46,000 nt of DNA from Marinifilum sp. N1E240 (lineage in GTDB: Bacteria > Bacteroidota > Bacteroidia > Bacteroidales > Marinifilaceae): NCBI RefSeq assembly GCF_009295825.1, contig NZ_WHKF01000016.1, forward strand, positions 1 through 46,000, in the 5' to 3' direction. Positions 35,395 through 43,054 of this stretch are shown here, piece after piece. The notes beneath the pieces were generated by a model that was not told the DNA's origin, did no database searches, and worked only from the letters and a program-made list of their open reading frames with translations. Numbering within the stretch: the first letter of the stretch is position 1; each line of letters begins with the position of its first letter. Position numbers and translations under genes: made by a program.

Positions 35395-36429
35395 TTAGCT
35401 CTTTTTACGTTTCAGAATTTTTACAATTCTATTGTTTATGATTTCCGACAAATTCCACATATACAGCTTACGATCAGTTGTGCTGTAAAACTGTACAATA
35501 ACTGCATCAAGCTCTTTGTTATAATTTGCAAAACTTTGATATCCCGGAACCCAACCTGAATGTTCATACTCATAAATGGAAGCATATATTTCCTGCTCTC
35601 CTGGTTCAAACAATGATCCATCGTTCAATGCCCTTAGAAAATTACCCACATCTTCTGCTGTTGCATGCATGCCATAGTCGTTTTCCTTTAAATCATGGGG
35701 ATATCCTATATGATAACCGCTCATCACATCATCAAGATTCACCTCACTCACCGAACTAAAAGTGTTCTTAAGATGTAGTGGATTTAGAATTTCTTCCTGA
35801 ATGAATTGAAAGTTACCATAGCCCAGCACCTCATCCATGATTTTATTGAGTAACAAATAGTTTGTATTGCAATACTCATAGTCTTCTCCTGGTTCAAAAT
35901 TGGCTGGTAGGTCTTTAATTAATGCAAGACTTTCTTCATAGGAACCCGTTGGAGCTGCCCAAAAATTCGGAGCATCTGTAAAATTGGGAATGCCACTTCT
36001 ATGCTGTATCATCATCCTCAGGGTAATTTTCTCAGCATTTTCGATTCTACCAACAAGATCCGGCAGATAATCAGCCAAGCTTTTATCCAGGGAAAGTTGT
36101 CCTTTGCTTACCAACTTGGTGACAGCCACAGCATCGTACAACTTACTGATGCTGGCAATTTTATACAAAGCTTGAGCCTTGGCAGGAATCTTAGTTTCTC
36201 GATTGTGCCAGCCCGAAGCATAATACTGAGGAGCTTTGCCAGCTTGATCTACATAAACAATCACTCCTTCAAATCCATGACCAACAGCCTCGTCTAACTG
36301 TTCCTGAACGGTATCCGGTAAGGGTAGAATCCATGCTTTTACCAAAAGCCATGGCACAAAAAACATAGAGGTAATAGTTCCTACAAACAAGATAATTCTT
36401 ACTATTCGTGTGCGTTGTTTCTTTGTCAT
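35395..36429 (-). CDS. Beta-lactamase-fold serine hydrolase (class C/PBP4-like)
   Basis: 344 residues. One N-terminal membrane segment (about 12-34) anchors a periplasmic beta-lactamase fold with Ser93-x-x-Lys96 (IASISK), Tyr186-x-Asn188 (YEYCNTN) and HSG (YEHSGW) in place of KTG. The RSGIPNFTD block near 145 is typical of family S12 hydrolases such as D-Ala-D-Ala carboxypeptidase, esterase EstB and LACTB-like proteins. The substrate cannot be fixed; antibiotic resistance should not be assumed. Confidence 0.88.
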   Translation of the reverse strand: MTKKQRTRIVRIILFVGTITSMFFVPWLLVKAWILPLPDTVQEQLDEAVGHGFEGVIVYVDQAGKAPQYYASGWHNRETKIPAKAQALYKIASISKLYDAVAVTKLVSKGQLSLDKSLADYLPDLVGRIENAEKITLRMMIQHRSGIPNFTDAPNFWAAPTGSYEESLALIKDLPANFEPGEDYEYCNTNYLLLNKIMDEVLGYGNFQFIQEEILNPLHLKNTFSSVSEVNLDDVMSGYHIGYPHDLKENDYGMHATAEDVGNFLRALNDGSLFEPGEQEIYASIYEYEHSGWVPGYQSFANYNKELDAVIVQFYSTTDRKLYMWNLSEIINNRIVKILKRKKS

Positions 36430-36533
36430 AACCTATCTTTTTGCTGGCAATAAACTCTATTTAAATTACACCTTACTCTTTAATCAGAGATCAAATCATA
36501 CAGCATATAAAATTTTGCAATGCTTAATTGCTT

Positions 36534-36959
36534 TCACTTGTTAACATAATCAGGATGAATTGTAAAAGTTTTAAGTGTACTTTGTCTTTTAATTCTAAAA
36601 GTAAAACCCCAGTCATCTTTAAAAATTGAATCTCCTTTTTGAATATAGCTATAAAAACCAGTTCTATCATCTTTATAAGGATGAAAACAAAATGAAGAAC
36701 CATCCGAAAGCCTAATTTCTACGGTATTCCAATTGTGATTGTGCCTGTCCTTAAACTTTCTAAGGATTACGCCTTCATATGACTTTTTGAAATTTAATTT
36801 TCTATGATTCTTTTCACCTGTAGTATAAACTGTATCCGTATCTGCTATCACTTCCTCCTTATCCATAAATATTGAATTTATGGCATTAATAATCATACAA
36901 ATGACTGCAATACCAAAATAAAGACCGTATGTAATTTTTCTCCTCTTAGATATTTCCAT
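36534..36959 (-). CDS. Small membrane-anchored hypothetical protein
   Basis: 141 residues. One membrane helix at about 10-30 (ITYGLYFGIAVICMIINAIN) and a soluble domain rich in short strands (GVILRKFKDRHNHNWNTVEI, RLSDGSSFCFHPYKD, GDSIFKDDWGFTFRIKR). This could be a small beta-barrel with an OB-like pattern. No family recognised. Set apart from its neighbours by about 80-100 bases. Confidence 0.55.
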   Translation of the reverse strand: MEISKRRKITYGLYFGIAVICMIINAINSIFMDKEEVIADTDTVYTTGEKNHRKLNFKKSYEGVILRKFKDRHNHNWNTVEIRLSDGSSFCFHPYKDDRTGFYSYIQKGDSIFKDDWGFTFRIKRQSTLKTFTIHPDYVNK

Positions 36960-37038
36960 GAATAGTTATTCAATTAAAAAACTTAAGGTAGCACTCTTAC
37001 TTTTCTTGCAGAGAAGGATCATTAATATATTCGACGAA

Positions 37039-37986
37039 CTAATTCTTCCTTTCACAAACCCATATTCTTCTCGAGAAATAGGATTTTCCTTTTTTAGTAA
37101 CGCTACAACAATCTGATATTTGGAAACCTGTACCCTCAATCACTTTGGTAATGTCCGAAGTAGATACAATAACCAATCGATCTGTAATTTCTGCAGTTGA
37201 CTCGATAATATGAATCACATCATTCTCATCGGCACAGCTAAATAAATTGTATGGAAGATCAATTATGGCTGCATCATACCTGTTGGCAATATCTTTTATA
37301 TCCGATCGGTAAACATTTGCCGTATAGTTAAAATGAGCAAGGTTCACACGCGAGTCTCTAACCACTTTCCAGTTGATATCGCAGCCCTCAATTTTATTAC
37401 CTGCAAAACAAGCTTCAAGCATTATGGTACCAACCCCACAACAAGCATCCAACAGCTTTGTTTCTTTATTCGTACTTGCTGCAATATTAACTAGAGCTTT
37501 GGCAATATTTATACTAATCGAGTTACTATACGAACGTGGTTTCTTATTGTGTTTCTCCCAATCAAAACTATTTTTAACCAAAATCCCAAAACACCAAACT
37601 CCCTCGAAATAGCATAAGGCATAAGTTGTAGTAGGTTTGTAATAATCCGGTTCGCCATCAATACTGTAACCAATATCCCTTAACTTATTAAGTCTGTCGG
37701 CATACCTGGTTTTATCGCCATCAAACACCAAATACTCAACCTTAAAACCATCAATGCAAATGTTTTCCTTTTTAATTTTATCAATTAACTCCTCATAATC
37801 TTCCGAAAATAAAGAAATGTCAAGTCTGTTTTTAATAAATGCACTATCCGAAGGTTCTACTTTTACAACTGAACAAAGTAACTTGTTCTCTTCTTCTTTA
37901 TTAAAAAGACATTTCGATTCCAGCTTGCACAACTCACTTTCAGTATGGTCGTAAATAAAGGAATAGATATAATTGTTTATCTGCAT
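37039..37986 (-). CDS. Predicted RNA methyltransferase (TRM11/UPF0020-like)
   Basis: 315 residues. The C-terminal half is a SAM-dependent methyltransferase: motif I LLDACCGVGTIMLEACFAG, motif II GCDINWKVVRDSRVNLAHF, and motif IV IIDLPYNLF, a variant of the (N/D)PPY that methylates exocyclic amines. The N-terminal half would be the RNA-recognition part, as in archaeal/eukaryal tRNA guanosine-10 N2-methyltransferases, but a THUMP domain is not clear. A tRNA or rRNA guanine is the likely target. A DNA target is less likely. Confidence 0.75.
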   Translation of the reverse strand: MQINNYIYSFIYDHTESELCKLESKCLFNKEEENKLLCSVVKVEPSDSAFIKNRLDISLFSEDYEELIDKIKKENICIDGFKVEYLVFDGDKTRYADRLNKLRDIGYSIDGEPDYYKPTTTYALCYFEGVWCFGILVKNSFDWEKHNKKPRSYSNSISINIAKALVNIAASTNKETKLLDACCGVGTIMLEACFAGNKIEGCDINWKVVRDSRVNLAHFNYTANVYRSDIKDIANRYDAAIIDLPYNLFSCADENDVIHIIESTAEITDRLVIVSTSDITKVIEGTGFQISDCCSVTKKGKSYFSRRIWVCERKN

Positions 37987-38081
37987 ATTTTTTGATTTGA
38001 TAATCTTTTGGCAATGGTCTCTTGGTACTATTCTACATTCAATCGTTTTTCAATCTCCTTTAACCTGAGTCCTAACCTGCC

Positions 38082-38903
38082 TTATTTTCTTTTTAGTGTT
38101 TCAATCATTTGATCAATTTCATCTTCCGAAAAATCTCCACTTATCGAAGCCTTTCCTCCCACTATCTCAGAAAGTACTTTTGGAATTGAGACAATATGTT
38201 TATCTATTACAATGGCAACTGGTTTTCCAATGTTCTCTTTTGTGAGCAAATAGAACTTTCTTGCTCCCTCTTTTGTGAATACAATACTAATCTCTGATCG
38301 GTCACTATAAGTACTAAAAACCTTTTTTACTTCTAAAATATCTCTTGTAGTCAAAGAAGGAGTTTCTTCCAATAAGACATCCTTATCTGCCATAGAATTC
38401 TTATAACCAACGGTCGCGTAAAAACCATTCTCCCTATCAACAGGTATTGGCTGAAATTTCTTCGTCGGTTTTTCAATACTTTTGCCGAAATTATCACTTA
38501 TTCTCTCTATTTCATTATTTATGTCACTAAATTTGTCAGAAATCGCCGCGCTCATCTCTCCCGAACTAAAAAACTTTTCAAAAGCACTCGATTGTAGAAA
38601 TTCATAAAGGTCATTAATTTCAGCATCACTTAACATTTCAGTAAACGTTTCAGTAAGCCGTTTAACAATTTCCTCATCCGTTAATTGCTTTTCCAATTCA
38701 CTAATCTTTATACTATCATTTCCTTTTGCCTGATATTTTAAAGCTTCTATTTGGAATTGAAAATTTGTTTTTTGATTCTCTATCAAGTTCAATTTATTGA
38801 TTATAGCGAGAGTCTTATTATTTCTAGTTTGAGTAAAAGCAACAAATACCATGGATAGCAAAAGCAATCCTATACTTACTACTTTTATGCAATGTTTTCT
38901 CAT
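38082..38903 (-). CDS. Exported DUF2059-like and SecDF-P1-head-like protein
   Basis: 273 residues with a signal peptide (VVSIGLLLLSMVFVAFTQT). A helical region at about 75-120 (RLTETFTEMLSDAEINDLYE, FLQSSAFEKFFSSGEM) resembles DUF2059. The C-terminal part (ISIVFTKEGARKFYLLTKEN, GKPVAIVIDKHIVSIPKVLS, GGKASISGDFSEDE) closely follows the SecD periplasmic P1 head (FTxEGAxKFxxLTxxNIGxxLAIVLD, GxxxISGxF). There are no transport helices, so it is not a translocase. It is transcribed from the promoter inside the first spacer repeat to its right. Confidence 0.8.
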   Translation of the reverse strand: MRKHCIKVVSIGLLLLSMVFVAFTQTRNNKTLAIINKLNLIENQKTNFQFQIEALKYQAKGNDSIKISELEKQLTDEEIVKRLTETFTEMLSDAEINDLYEFLQSSAFEKFFSSGEMSAAISDKFSDINNEIERISDNFGKSIEKPTKKFQPIPVDRENGFYATVGYKNSMADKDVLLEETPSLTTRDILEVKKVFSTYSDRSEISIVFTKEGARKFYLLTKENIGKPVAIVIDKHIVSIPKVLSEIVGGKASISGDFSEDEIDQMIETLKRK

Positions 38904-39026
38904 CGAATTGTTTTATTAGTGCTGTTATTTTAGTTCGTGATTTACTACTTATAATAAGTAAGTTTGAAATAGAATTGCAAAAATTAAAATGTTTTGTTCA
39001 AAATTCTATTTATTCTTGTAAGCAGA
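38904..39026. other. Leader between the SecDF-P1-like gene and repeat copy 1
   Basis: No gene. An inverted repeat AAATAGAATT (38967-38976) with AATTCTATTT (39002-39011) encloses 25 bases. This occupies the place where complete repeat copies have their left third, but the sequence is not recognisably the same. Confidence 0.4.
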
Positions 39027-39029
39027 ACC

Positions 39030-39061
39030 CTAAAATACATTTCTATAAAAGACCTACCAAA
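39030..39061 (-). promoter_or_regulatory. Promoter inside repeat copy 1
   Basis: Minus-strand TTTG (39058-39061), exactly 20 bases, then TATTTTAG (39030-39037). Drives the SecDF-P1-like gene with a leader of about 120 bases. Confidence 0.65.
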
Positions 39062-39149
39062 TTCTATTGCCTTTATGTTCACACTTAAGACATTTCCCTT
39101 TTAAAGAAACCGATCCGTTTTTAGTTCAATAACTGAAAGCAAAAAACAA

Positions 39150-39187
39150 AGCCTTAAAAGCTAGCCGAGAGACAAACTTTTAAGGCT
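39150..39187 (-). terminator. Terminator inside repeat copy 1
   Basis: AGCCTTAAAAG (39150-39160) pairs with CTTTTAAGGCT (39177-39187). On the minus strand TTTGTTTTTT follows. Ends CDF gene transcripts. Confidence 0.8.
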
Positions 39188-39264
39188 CTAATCATTTATT
39201 CATCTAATTTTATGAGGATGAGCAACGCTTACTTTTGTTACCGCCTGGTGTTTTTACATTTTAC

Positions 39265-40266
39265 TTATTTTTCAATTTTTTCTTTTGTAAATTTTTTCAT
39301 GTCAAACTTTAATTGTGCTTCAAAATCATTGGTTCTTTCCTTACAATCTACTCTTTTGCAATTCTTACAGTATTTCTTAAAACATTCATCAGTGTGCAAA
39401 TTGAAAACAATATCTTCCGAGAAATTTGAAACTAATAAGTTTTTTAATTTTTCTCCTTCTTCATGAGCATCTGATAAATACAAATTCCAAGGTAAAACCA
39501 AATCACAATTTATATGAAATACATTTCCGTATTTAACAAGTTTAAAATTGTGTATATCAATCCACTCATCAGGTTTGTTGTTTTCAATTATTTTACCGAA
39601 TTGCTCAATCAATTTGAAATCTGCTTCGTCCATTAAATTCGATGTGGTTTCTTTAAGTATTTTCAAGCCTGTTATTACAATAATAGTCCCAAAAATCAGG
39701 GCTATCAAACTGTCTAACCACGCTAATTTTGTATAGTACAGCAAAACTAGACCAATCACTAAGCCAATTGATGAATAAGTATCGGAAAGCAAGTGTTTCC
39801 CTCCTGATATTAAGGCGATTGAATTGTTTTTACTGCCAATTCTTATACTATACCAACCAATTAAATAATTTAACAAACCTGCAACGGCAACAATAACAAT
39901 TCCTATGTCCAATTGCGAAACTTCTGCTGGAACAAAAAGTCGTTTAATTGCTTCAAAAATGATTATTATTCCAGCAATTATTATTAAAAAACCTTCGACA
40001 GATGCAGATAAAAACTCAGCTTTCCCATGTCCGAAAGGATGATTTTCGTCTATTGGTTTTAACGAAATATAAACGGCATACAAAGTAATAAATCCAGTTG
40101 TTACATTTACTGTACTTTCAAGAGCATCAGTTAATATACCTACTGAATTGGTCAAGAAGTAGGCAGTTAATTTTCCGATAAAAATTAAGAATGATAAAAT
40201 TGCAATGATTATTTGAACATTGAATTTCACATTTTTATTATCTGACTTATTATTTCTACTTTTCAT
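39265..40266 (-). CDS. Cation diffusion facilitator family transporter with cysteine-rich tail
   Basis: 333 residues with six membrane segments, as expected for a CDF metal/proton antiporter. NSVGILTDALEST carries the TM2 metal-site acids and GGKHLLSDTYSS the TM5 His/Asp. DENHPFGHGKAEFLSASVEG is the conserved cytoplasmic loop. The C-terminal cytoplasmic domain ends in HTDECFKKYCKNCKRVDCKE, a Cys/His cluster that probably binds metal. It would export zinc, iron, cobalt or manganese; which one is not readable. The gene sits within a segment bracketed by the inverted repeats GTTACCGCC... (39237) and ...GTAAC (40305). Confidence 0.9.
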   Translation of the reverse strand: MKSRNNKSDNKNVKFNVQIIIAILSFLIFIGKLTAYFLTNSVGILTDALESTVNVTTGFITLYAVYISLKPIDENHPFGHGKAEFLSASVEGFLIIIAGIIIIFEAIKRLFVPAEVSQLDIGIVIVAVAGLLNYLIGWYSIRIGSKNNSIALISGGKHLLSDTYSSIGLVIGLVLLYYTKLAWLDSLIALIFGTIIVITGLKILKETTSNLMDEADFKLIEQFGKIIENNKPDEWIDIHNFKLVKYGNVFHINCDLVLPWNLYLSDAHEEGEKLKNLLVSNFSEDIVFNLHTDECFKKYCKNCKRVDCKERTNDFEAQLKFDMKKFTKEKIEK

Positions 40267-40290
40267 ATGATAATGTCACTTCTCTCTTTA

Positions 40291-40328
40291 CACTTGGCGT
40301 GTAACATTTTGCGCTATGAATAGTTGCC
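40291..40328. repeat. Short cassette-junction-like sequence between the CDF and DUF3795 genes
   Basis: CACTTGGCGTGTAAC (40291-40305) is an imperfect reverse complement of GTTACCGCCTGGTG at the far side of the CDF gene (39237-39250), with two mismatches and one inserted base. After 17 bases comes GTTGCC (40323-40328), 12 bases before the stop codon of the next gene, mirroring the GTT junctions at the ends of the long repeats. Confidence 0.45.
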
Positions 40329-40340
40329 TATTGCAGAGTA

Positions 40341-40730
40341 TTATTTTTCAAGTTTTATCGTCACCCAGTTCTTGTCAATCATGTATTTTACAAATTCAGA
40401 TTCTCCTTTTTCCTTTATCATTTCAATCCCTTTTCTCCGATTGGTACGTGTTATAAACTGACCAAATCTAATCATGAGCGGATTATAGATTTTACAATCT
40501 TTTACAGATGCATATTCATCACAATCTACACATGAGTTGATTCCTTTCTCAATGCAACACGGTCTCACTTTACATGCTTTGTACCCTACGGCACATTTGG
40601 GACTTTCTCCTTTACATCCCTGACAATCTCCTTTCACATATTTTGGACAGGCACCACAATAGAATCCGCAGTATGAAATTAAGCCAATCTGACTTGAATC
40701 ATCAGTTTGATTTGCAATATTTTTCTCCAT
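40341..40730 (-). CDS. DUF3795 cysteine-rich protein
   Basis: 129 residues with a dense cysteine pattern: YCGFYCGACPKYVKGDCQGC, then PKCAVGYKACKVRPCCIEKG and SCVDCDEYASVKDC. This is the DUF3795 signature; the cysteines probably bind zinc or an iron-sulfur cluster. Function unknown. It follows the laminin-G-like gene by 4 bases, so the two form an operon read from the promoter in repeat copy 2. Confidence 0.85.
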   Translation of the reverse strand: MEKNIANQTDDSSQIGLISYCGFYCGACPKYVKGDCQGCKGESPKCAVGYKACKVRPCCIEKGINSCVDCDEYASVKDCKIYNPLMIRFGQFITRTNRRKGIEMIKEKGESEFVKYMIDKNWVTIKLEK

Positions 40731-40734
40731 GCTA

Positions 40735-41859
40735 TTATTGTTTAGAATTTATAATTTCAATTCCTTCTAAATCTTCAAGCTGAGCAATAAACCCCCAACC
40801 GAATTTATCTTCGGATACTTCAACAATTAACTCATTTTCTCCTTTTACCAAAGGCAATTCTATAGTGTTGTGTTTATCTAAAACATAGCCTCTATCATCA
40901 TACTTCCCCGAATCATAGAAGCTATTATCTCCCCTAAACAATTCTTTCGAGTTTAGATAAACCTTTATTTTATCGCTATATCCAAAATGTAAGTTTTTCT
41001 TTTGTGCCTTTTCTGAGCTCAAAATCGTTTTTGCAAGAACAGTATTTTGGGTTTCCGATTTAGTAAAATACCTGTTCAGGTTTATTAAATAATTTTCTTC
41101 AGCACTTATCTTATGCCATTTGTTTATTAAATCTTTATCTAAAAATGGTTTTTCAATTGCTAAATCGAAATTATCGTATGGCTCAGATATAAGCCAGTTT
41201 GAAATGTATGTTTTATCATCTAAAATTGGTGGAATCCTTACAAAAAGCATATTGGTAGGAGCGTGCTTTGTTATTTTTAGGTTTGCAAAAATTGCAGGAT
41301 GATAGCTACAAACACCAACACCACCTGAAATCGATTCATGCTTTAATTTTACAGACAGAACTGAATTGGAATTGTTATCGAGATAAACTTTTGCCGTGTC
41401 GTCCACAACTTCAATTTTTACATGAAACCACTCTTTTGTCGGAACATTTGCAGTCCCTTGAAATGCTTTCCCATTGTAAAGTTGCCATGTGGCTGACCTG
41501 TTAAAAATTGGGTCATATTGTACCGCATCCCATTTCCCGCTTGTATGAGGTTGAAAATAGATGTACTCAAAGTTGCTAAGTGAACCAACCCGAAAAACAA
41601 TCCCTAAATACGCTTTAGGCGAAGGTGAATATACATCACACTCAAGTATTCCATTTTGAAAATCTATTCCATCCAGGTATGCGATTCCTGTTCCACTGGA
41701 GATACATGTGGATAATTTCGAATCAAACTCTTTTACCTCTACAGAGCCTAATGTTTTCCAATCATTCGATGAAAAATCAACCTCTATACTACCTTTTTGT
41801 GCCAAACAAATGTTTGTGCATATTATCAGAAACAGGATGGCAATCGATTTGTATTTCAT
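40735..41859 (-). CDS. Exported laminin-G/DUF1080-like protein
   Basis: 374 residues. A signal peptide (ending CLAQ) precedes a concanavalin-like beta-sandwich at about 25-200 (FQNGILECDVYSPSPKAYLG, IVFRV, WFHVKIEVVDDTAKVYLDNN, GGVGVCSYHPAIFANLKI). A second domain (SDKIKVYLNSKELFRGDNSF, NTIELPLVKGENELIVEVSE followed by GWGFIAQLED) looks like a jelly-roll. Such folds bind or cut sugars, but no catalytic residues can be named. The ATG lies directly at the edge of repeat copy 2, giving a leader of about 30 bases from the repeat promoter. Confidence 0.75.
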   Translation of the reverse strand: MKYKSIAILFLIICTNICLAQKGSIEVDFSSNDWKTLGSVEVKEFDSKLSTCISSGTGIAYLDGIDFQNGILECDVYSPSPKAYLGIVFRVGSLSNFEYIYFQPHTSGKWDAVQYDPIFNRSATWQLYNGKAFQGTANVPTKEWFHVKIEVVDDTAKVYLDNNSNSVLSVKLKHESISGGVGVCSYHPAIFANLKITKHAPTNMLFVRIPPILDDKTYISNWLISEPYDNFDLAIEKPFLDKDLINKWHKISAEENYLINLNRYFTKSETQNTVLAKTILSSEKAQKKNLHFGYSDKIKVYLNSKELFRGDNSFYDSGKYDDRGYVLDKHNTIELPLVKGENELIVEVSEDKFGWGFIAQLEDLEGIEIINSKQ

Positions 41860-41894
41860 TCTTTTGATCTTAATTTATCTTCCTTAACCTATCC

Positions 41895-41926
41895 TAAAAA
41901 TACATTTCTATAATACACCTTCCAAA
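41895..41926 (-). promoter_or_regulatory. Promoter inside repeat copy 2
   Basis: Minus-strand TTTG (41923-41926), 20 bases, TATTTTTA (41895-41902). The start site should fall near 41888, about 30 bases before the ATG of the laminin-G-like gene. Confidence 0.75.
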
Positions 41927-42035
41927 TTCCATTGCCTTTCTATTCAAATTCAAGCTGCTTTCCCTCTAAAAGCAACAGATCCATTTTAAGACCTCAATAA
42001 TTTTACTTTTTCAATTAACTGAAAGCAAAAAACAA

Positions 42036-42073
42036 AGCCTTAAAAGTTCGCCAAGAGACAAACTTTTAAGGCT
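42036..42073 (-). terminator. Terminator inside repeat copy 2
   Basis: AGCCTTAAAAG (42036-42046) with CTTTTAAGGCT (42063-42073), then TTTGTTTTTT on the minus strand. Ends transcripts of the RimL-like gene. Confidence 0.85.
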
Positions 42074-42122
42074 CTAATCATTTATTCATTTTATATGGAT
42101 GCGCAACGCTTACCTTTATTAG

Positions 42123-42680
42123 CTACAGTACTTTTTTCAGGCTTATCCAATCATTTTTCAGTTTGCTATAAACTTCCAAATCGGTAAAAATTTTTCCAGT
42201 TAATAGTTCTCCGTCTCTTTCAATTCCCTCGAATTTAAATCCAAGTCTCTTAGGTATGTTAGCACTAACTCTGTTCTCAACTGCACATTTAATTTGTACT
42301 CGGTTAAATCCTTGATCTTCGAAGGCAAAAGCACAAAGTTTATCAACTGATTTTGTTACAATTCCCTCTTTTTGAAATTTTTCAGAAATCCAATATCCAA
42401 TTTCTGTAATCTTATTTATTCTATCAGAGTCTTTTAATCCAATCAAACCAATAAATTTATTCTGTTTCCTGATTGTGAAGGTGTAATCAAATTTATCTTT
42501 GGGAGCATTAACAACTGAATTGACAAAATTTTCAGTGTCTTCAAGTTTTTTTGTAAATGCAACAAAAGGTAACCATTTACCTAAATATTCTCTCTGGCTA
42601 TCAATCGTATTAAATATATCAGTTGAATCTGATAAGTCTAATTGTCTTAATTCTATTTCTGAATCTATTTTGATTTTCAT
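42123..42680 (-). CDS. RimL/RimJ-like GNAT N-acetyltransferase
   Basis: About 185 residues from the ATG at 42680; a GTG three codons upstream is less likely. RimL-type features: REYLGKWLPFV near residue 33, FIGLIGLKDSDRINKITEIG followed by YWISEKFQKEGIVT for acetyl-CoA and substrate binding, and NRVQIKCAVENRVSANIPKR with LGFKFEGIERDGELL. Members acetylate protein N-termini or small molecules; the acceptor is unknown. It is a single-gene segment between repeat copies 2 and 3, driven by the promoter in copy 3. Confidence 0.9.
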   Translation of the reverse strand: MKIKIDSEIELRQLDLSDSTDIFNTIDSQREYLGKWLPFVAFTKKLEDTENFVNSVVNAPKDKFDYTFTIRKQNKFIGLIGLKDSDRINKITEIGYWISEKFQKEGIVTKSVDKLCAFAFEDQGFNRVQIKCAVENRVSANIPKRLGFKFEGIERDGELLTGKIFTDLEVYSKLKNDWISLKKVL

Positions 42681-42810
42681 TAATTTCACTTTTCGGTATG
42701 TTTGTTAAGGCACATCCTTTACACAAGTTAAAGAGTAGACTTTACACTAAATTAGTCTCTACCCTTGTTGATGTTTCTTTTGATCTTAATTTATTTTCGT
42801 TAAAGAATCC

Positions 42811-42842
42811 TAAAAATACATTTCTGTAATAGACCTTCCAAA
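42811..42842 (-). promoter_or_regulatory. Promoter inside repeat copy 3
   Basis: Minus-strand TTTG (42839-42842), 20 bases, TATTTTTA (42811-42818). Drives the RimL-like gene with a leader of about 125 bases. Confidence 0.7.
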
Positions 42843-42950
42843 TTCCATTGCCTTTCTATTCAAATTCAAGCTGCTTTCCTTCTAAAAGCAACAGATCCAT
42901 TTTAAGACCTCAATAATTTTACTTTTTCAAGAATTGAAAGCAAAAAACAA

Positions 42951-42988
42951 AGCCTTAAAAGATTGCCTATTAACAAACTTTTAAGGCT
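42951..42988 (-). terminator. Terminator inside repeat copy 3
   Basis: AGCCTTAAAAG (42951-42961) with CTTTTAAGGCT (42978-42988), then TTTGTTTTTT on the minus strand. Ends transcripts of the small beta-barrel gene. Confidence 0.85.
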
Positions 42989-43054
42989 CTAATCATTTAT
43001 TCATCTTATTTTATGTGGATGCGCAACGCTTACTTTTGTTATGCCTCGGATTTC

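Larger units (their letters stand above)
39027..39239. repeat. Spacer repeat, copy 1 (right two thirds, most diverged)
   Basis: Aligns by eye with copies 2-5 from the TAAAATACATTTCT segment to the right end GAGGATGAGCAACGCTTACT followed by TTTGTT. It includes the terminator hairpin (39150-39187) and the minus-strand promoter (39030-39061). It lies between the CDF and SecDF-P1-like genes. Conservation stops at GTT (39237-39239), after which each copy has a different sequence. Confidence 0.85.
41860..42120. repeat. Spacer repeat, copy 2 (left-truncated)
   Basis: Matches copies 3-5 from the CTTTTGATCTTAATTTAT segment to the right end but lacks their left 75-80 bases. The laminin-G-like start codon stands exactly where those would join. 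It ends GCGCAACGCTTACCTTTATT; the junction is ATTA rather than GTTA and only 2 bases separate it from the acetyltransferase stop codon. Confidence 0.92.
42697..43040. repeat. Spacer repeat, copy 3 (complete)
   Basis: 344 bp. From left: TATGTTTGTTAAGGCACATC; an imperfect stem with GTAGACT and AGTCTCTAC; the CTTTTGATCTTAATTTAT segment; the minus-strand promoter; a conserved TTCAAGCTGCTTTCCTTC block; the terminator hairpin; and the right end GGATGCGCAACGCTTACTTT followed by TGTT. The ends are themselves inverted: GTTAAGGCACATCC (42704-42717) against GGATGCGCAAC (43017-43027). A direct heptamer TTTGTTA stands at each border (42701 and 43035). Confidence 0.93.

Noticed and set aside
38963-38977. 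15-base match TTTGAAATAGAATTG between 38963 and 45967
   Set aside because: An AT-rich 15-mer shared once within 46 kb is within chance, and the flanks do not align.
42697-43040. The 344-bp repeats as canonical integron attC sites
   Set aside because: Right ends look like R' boxes (GTTR...), but the left ends lack a matching RYYYAAC box, the RimL-like, beta-barrel and SUKH segments do not show start/end complementarity, and no integrase is in the window. Only cassette-like behaviour is claimed.
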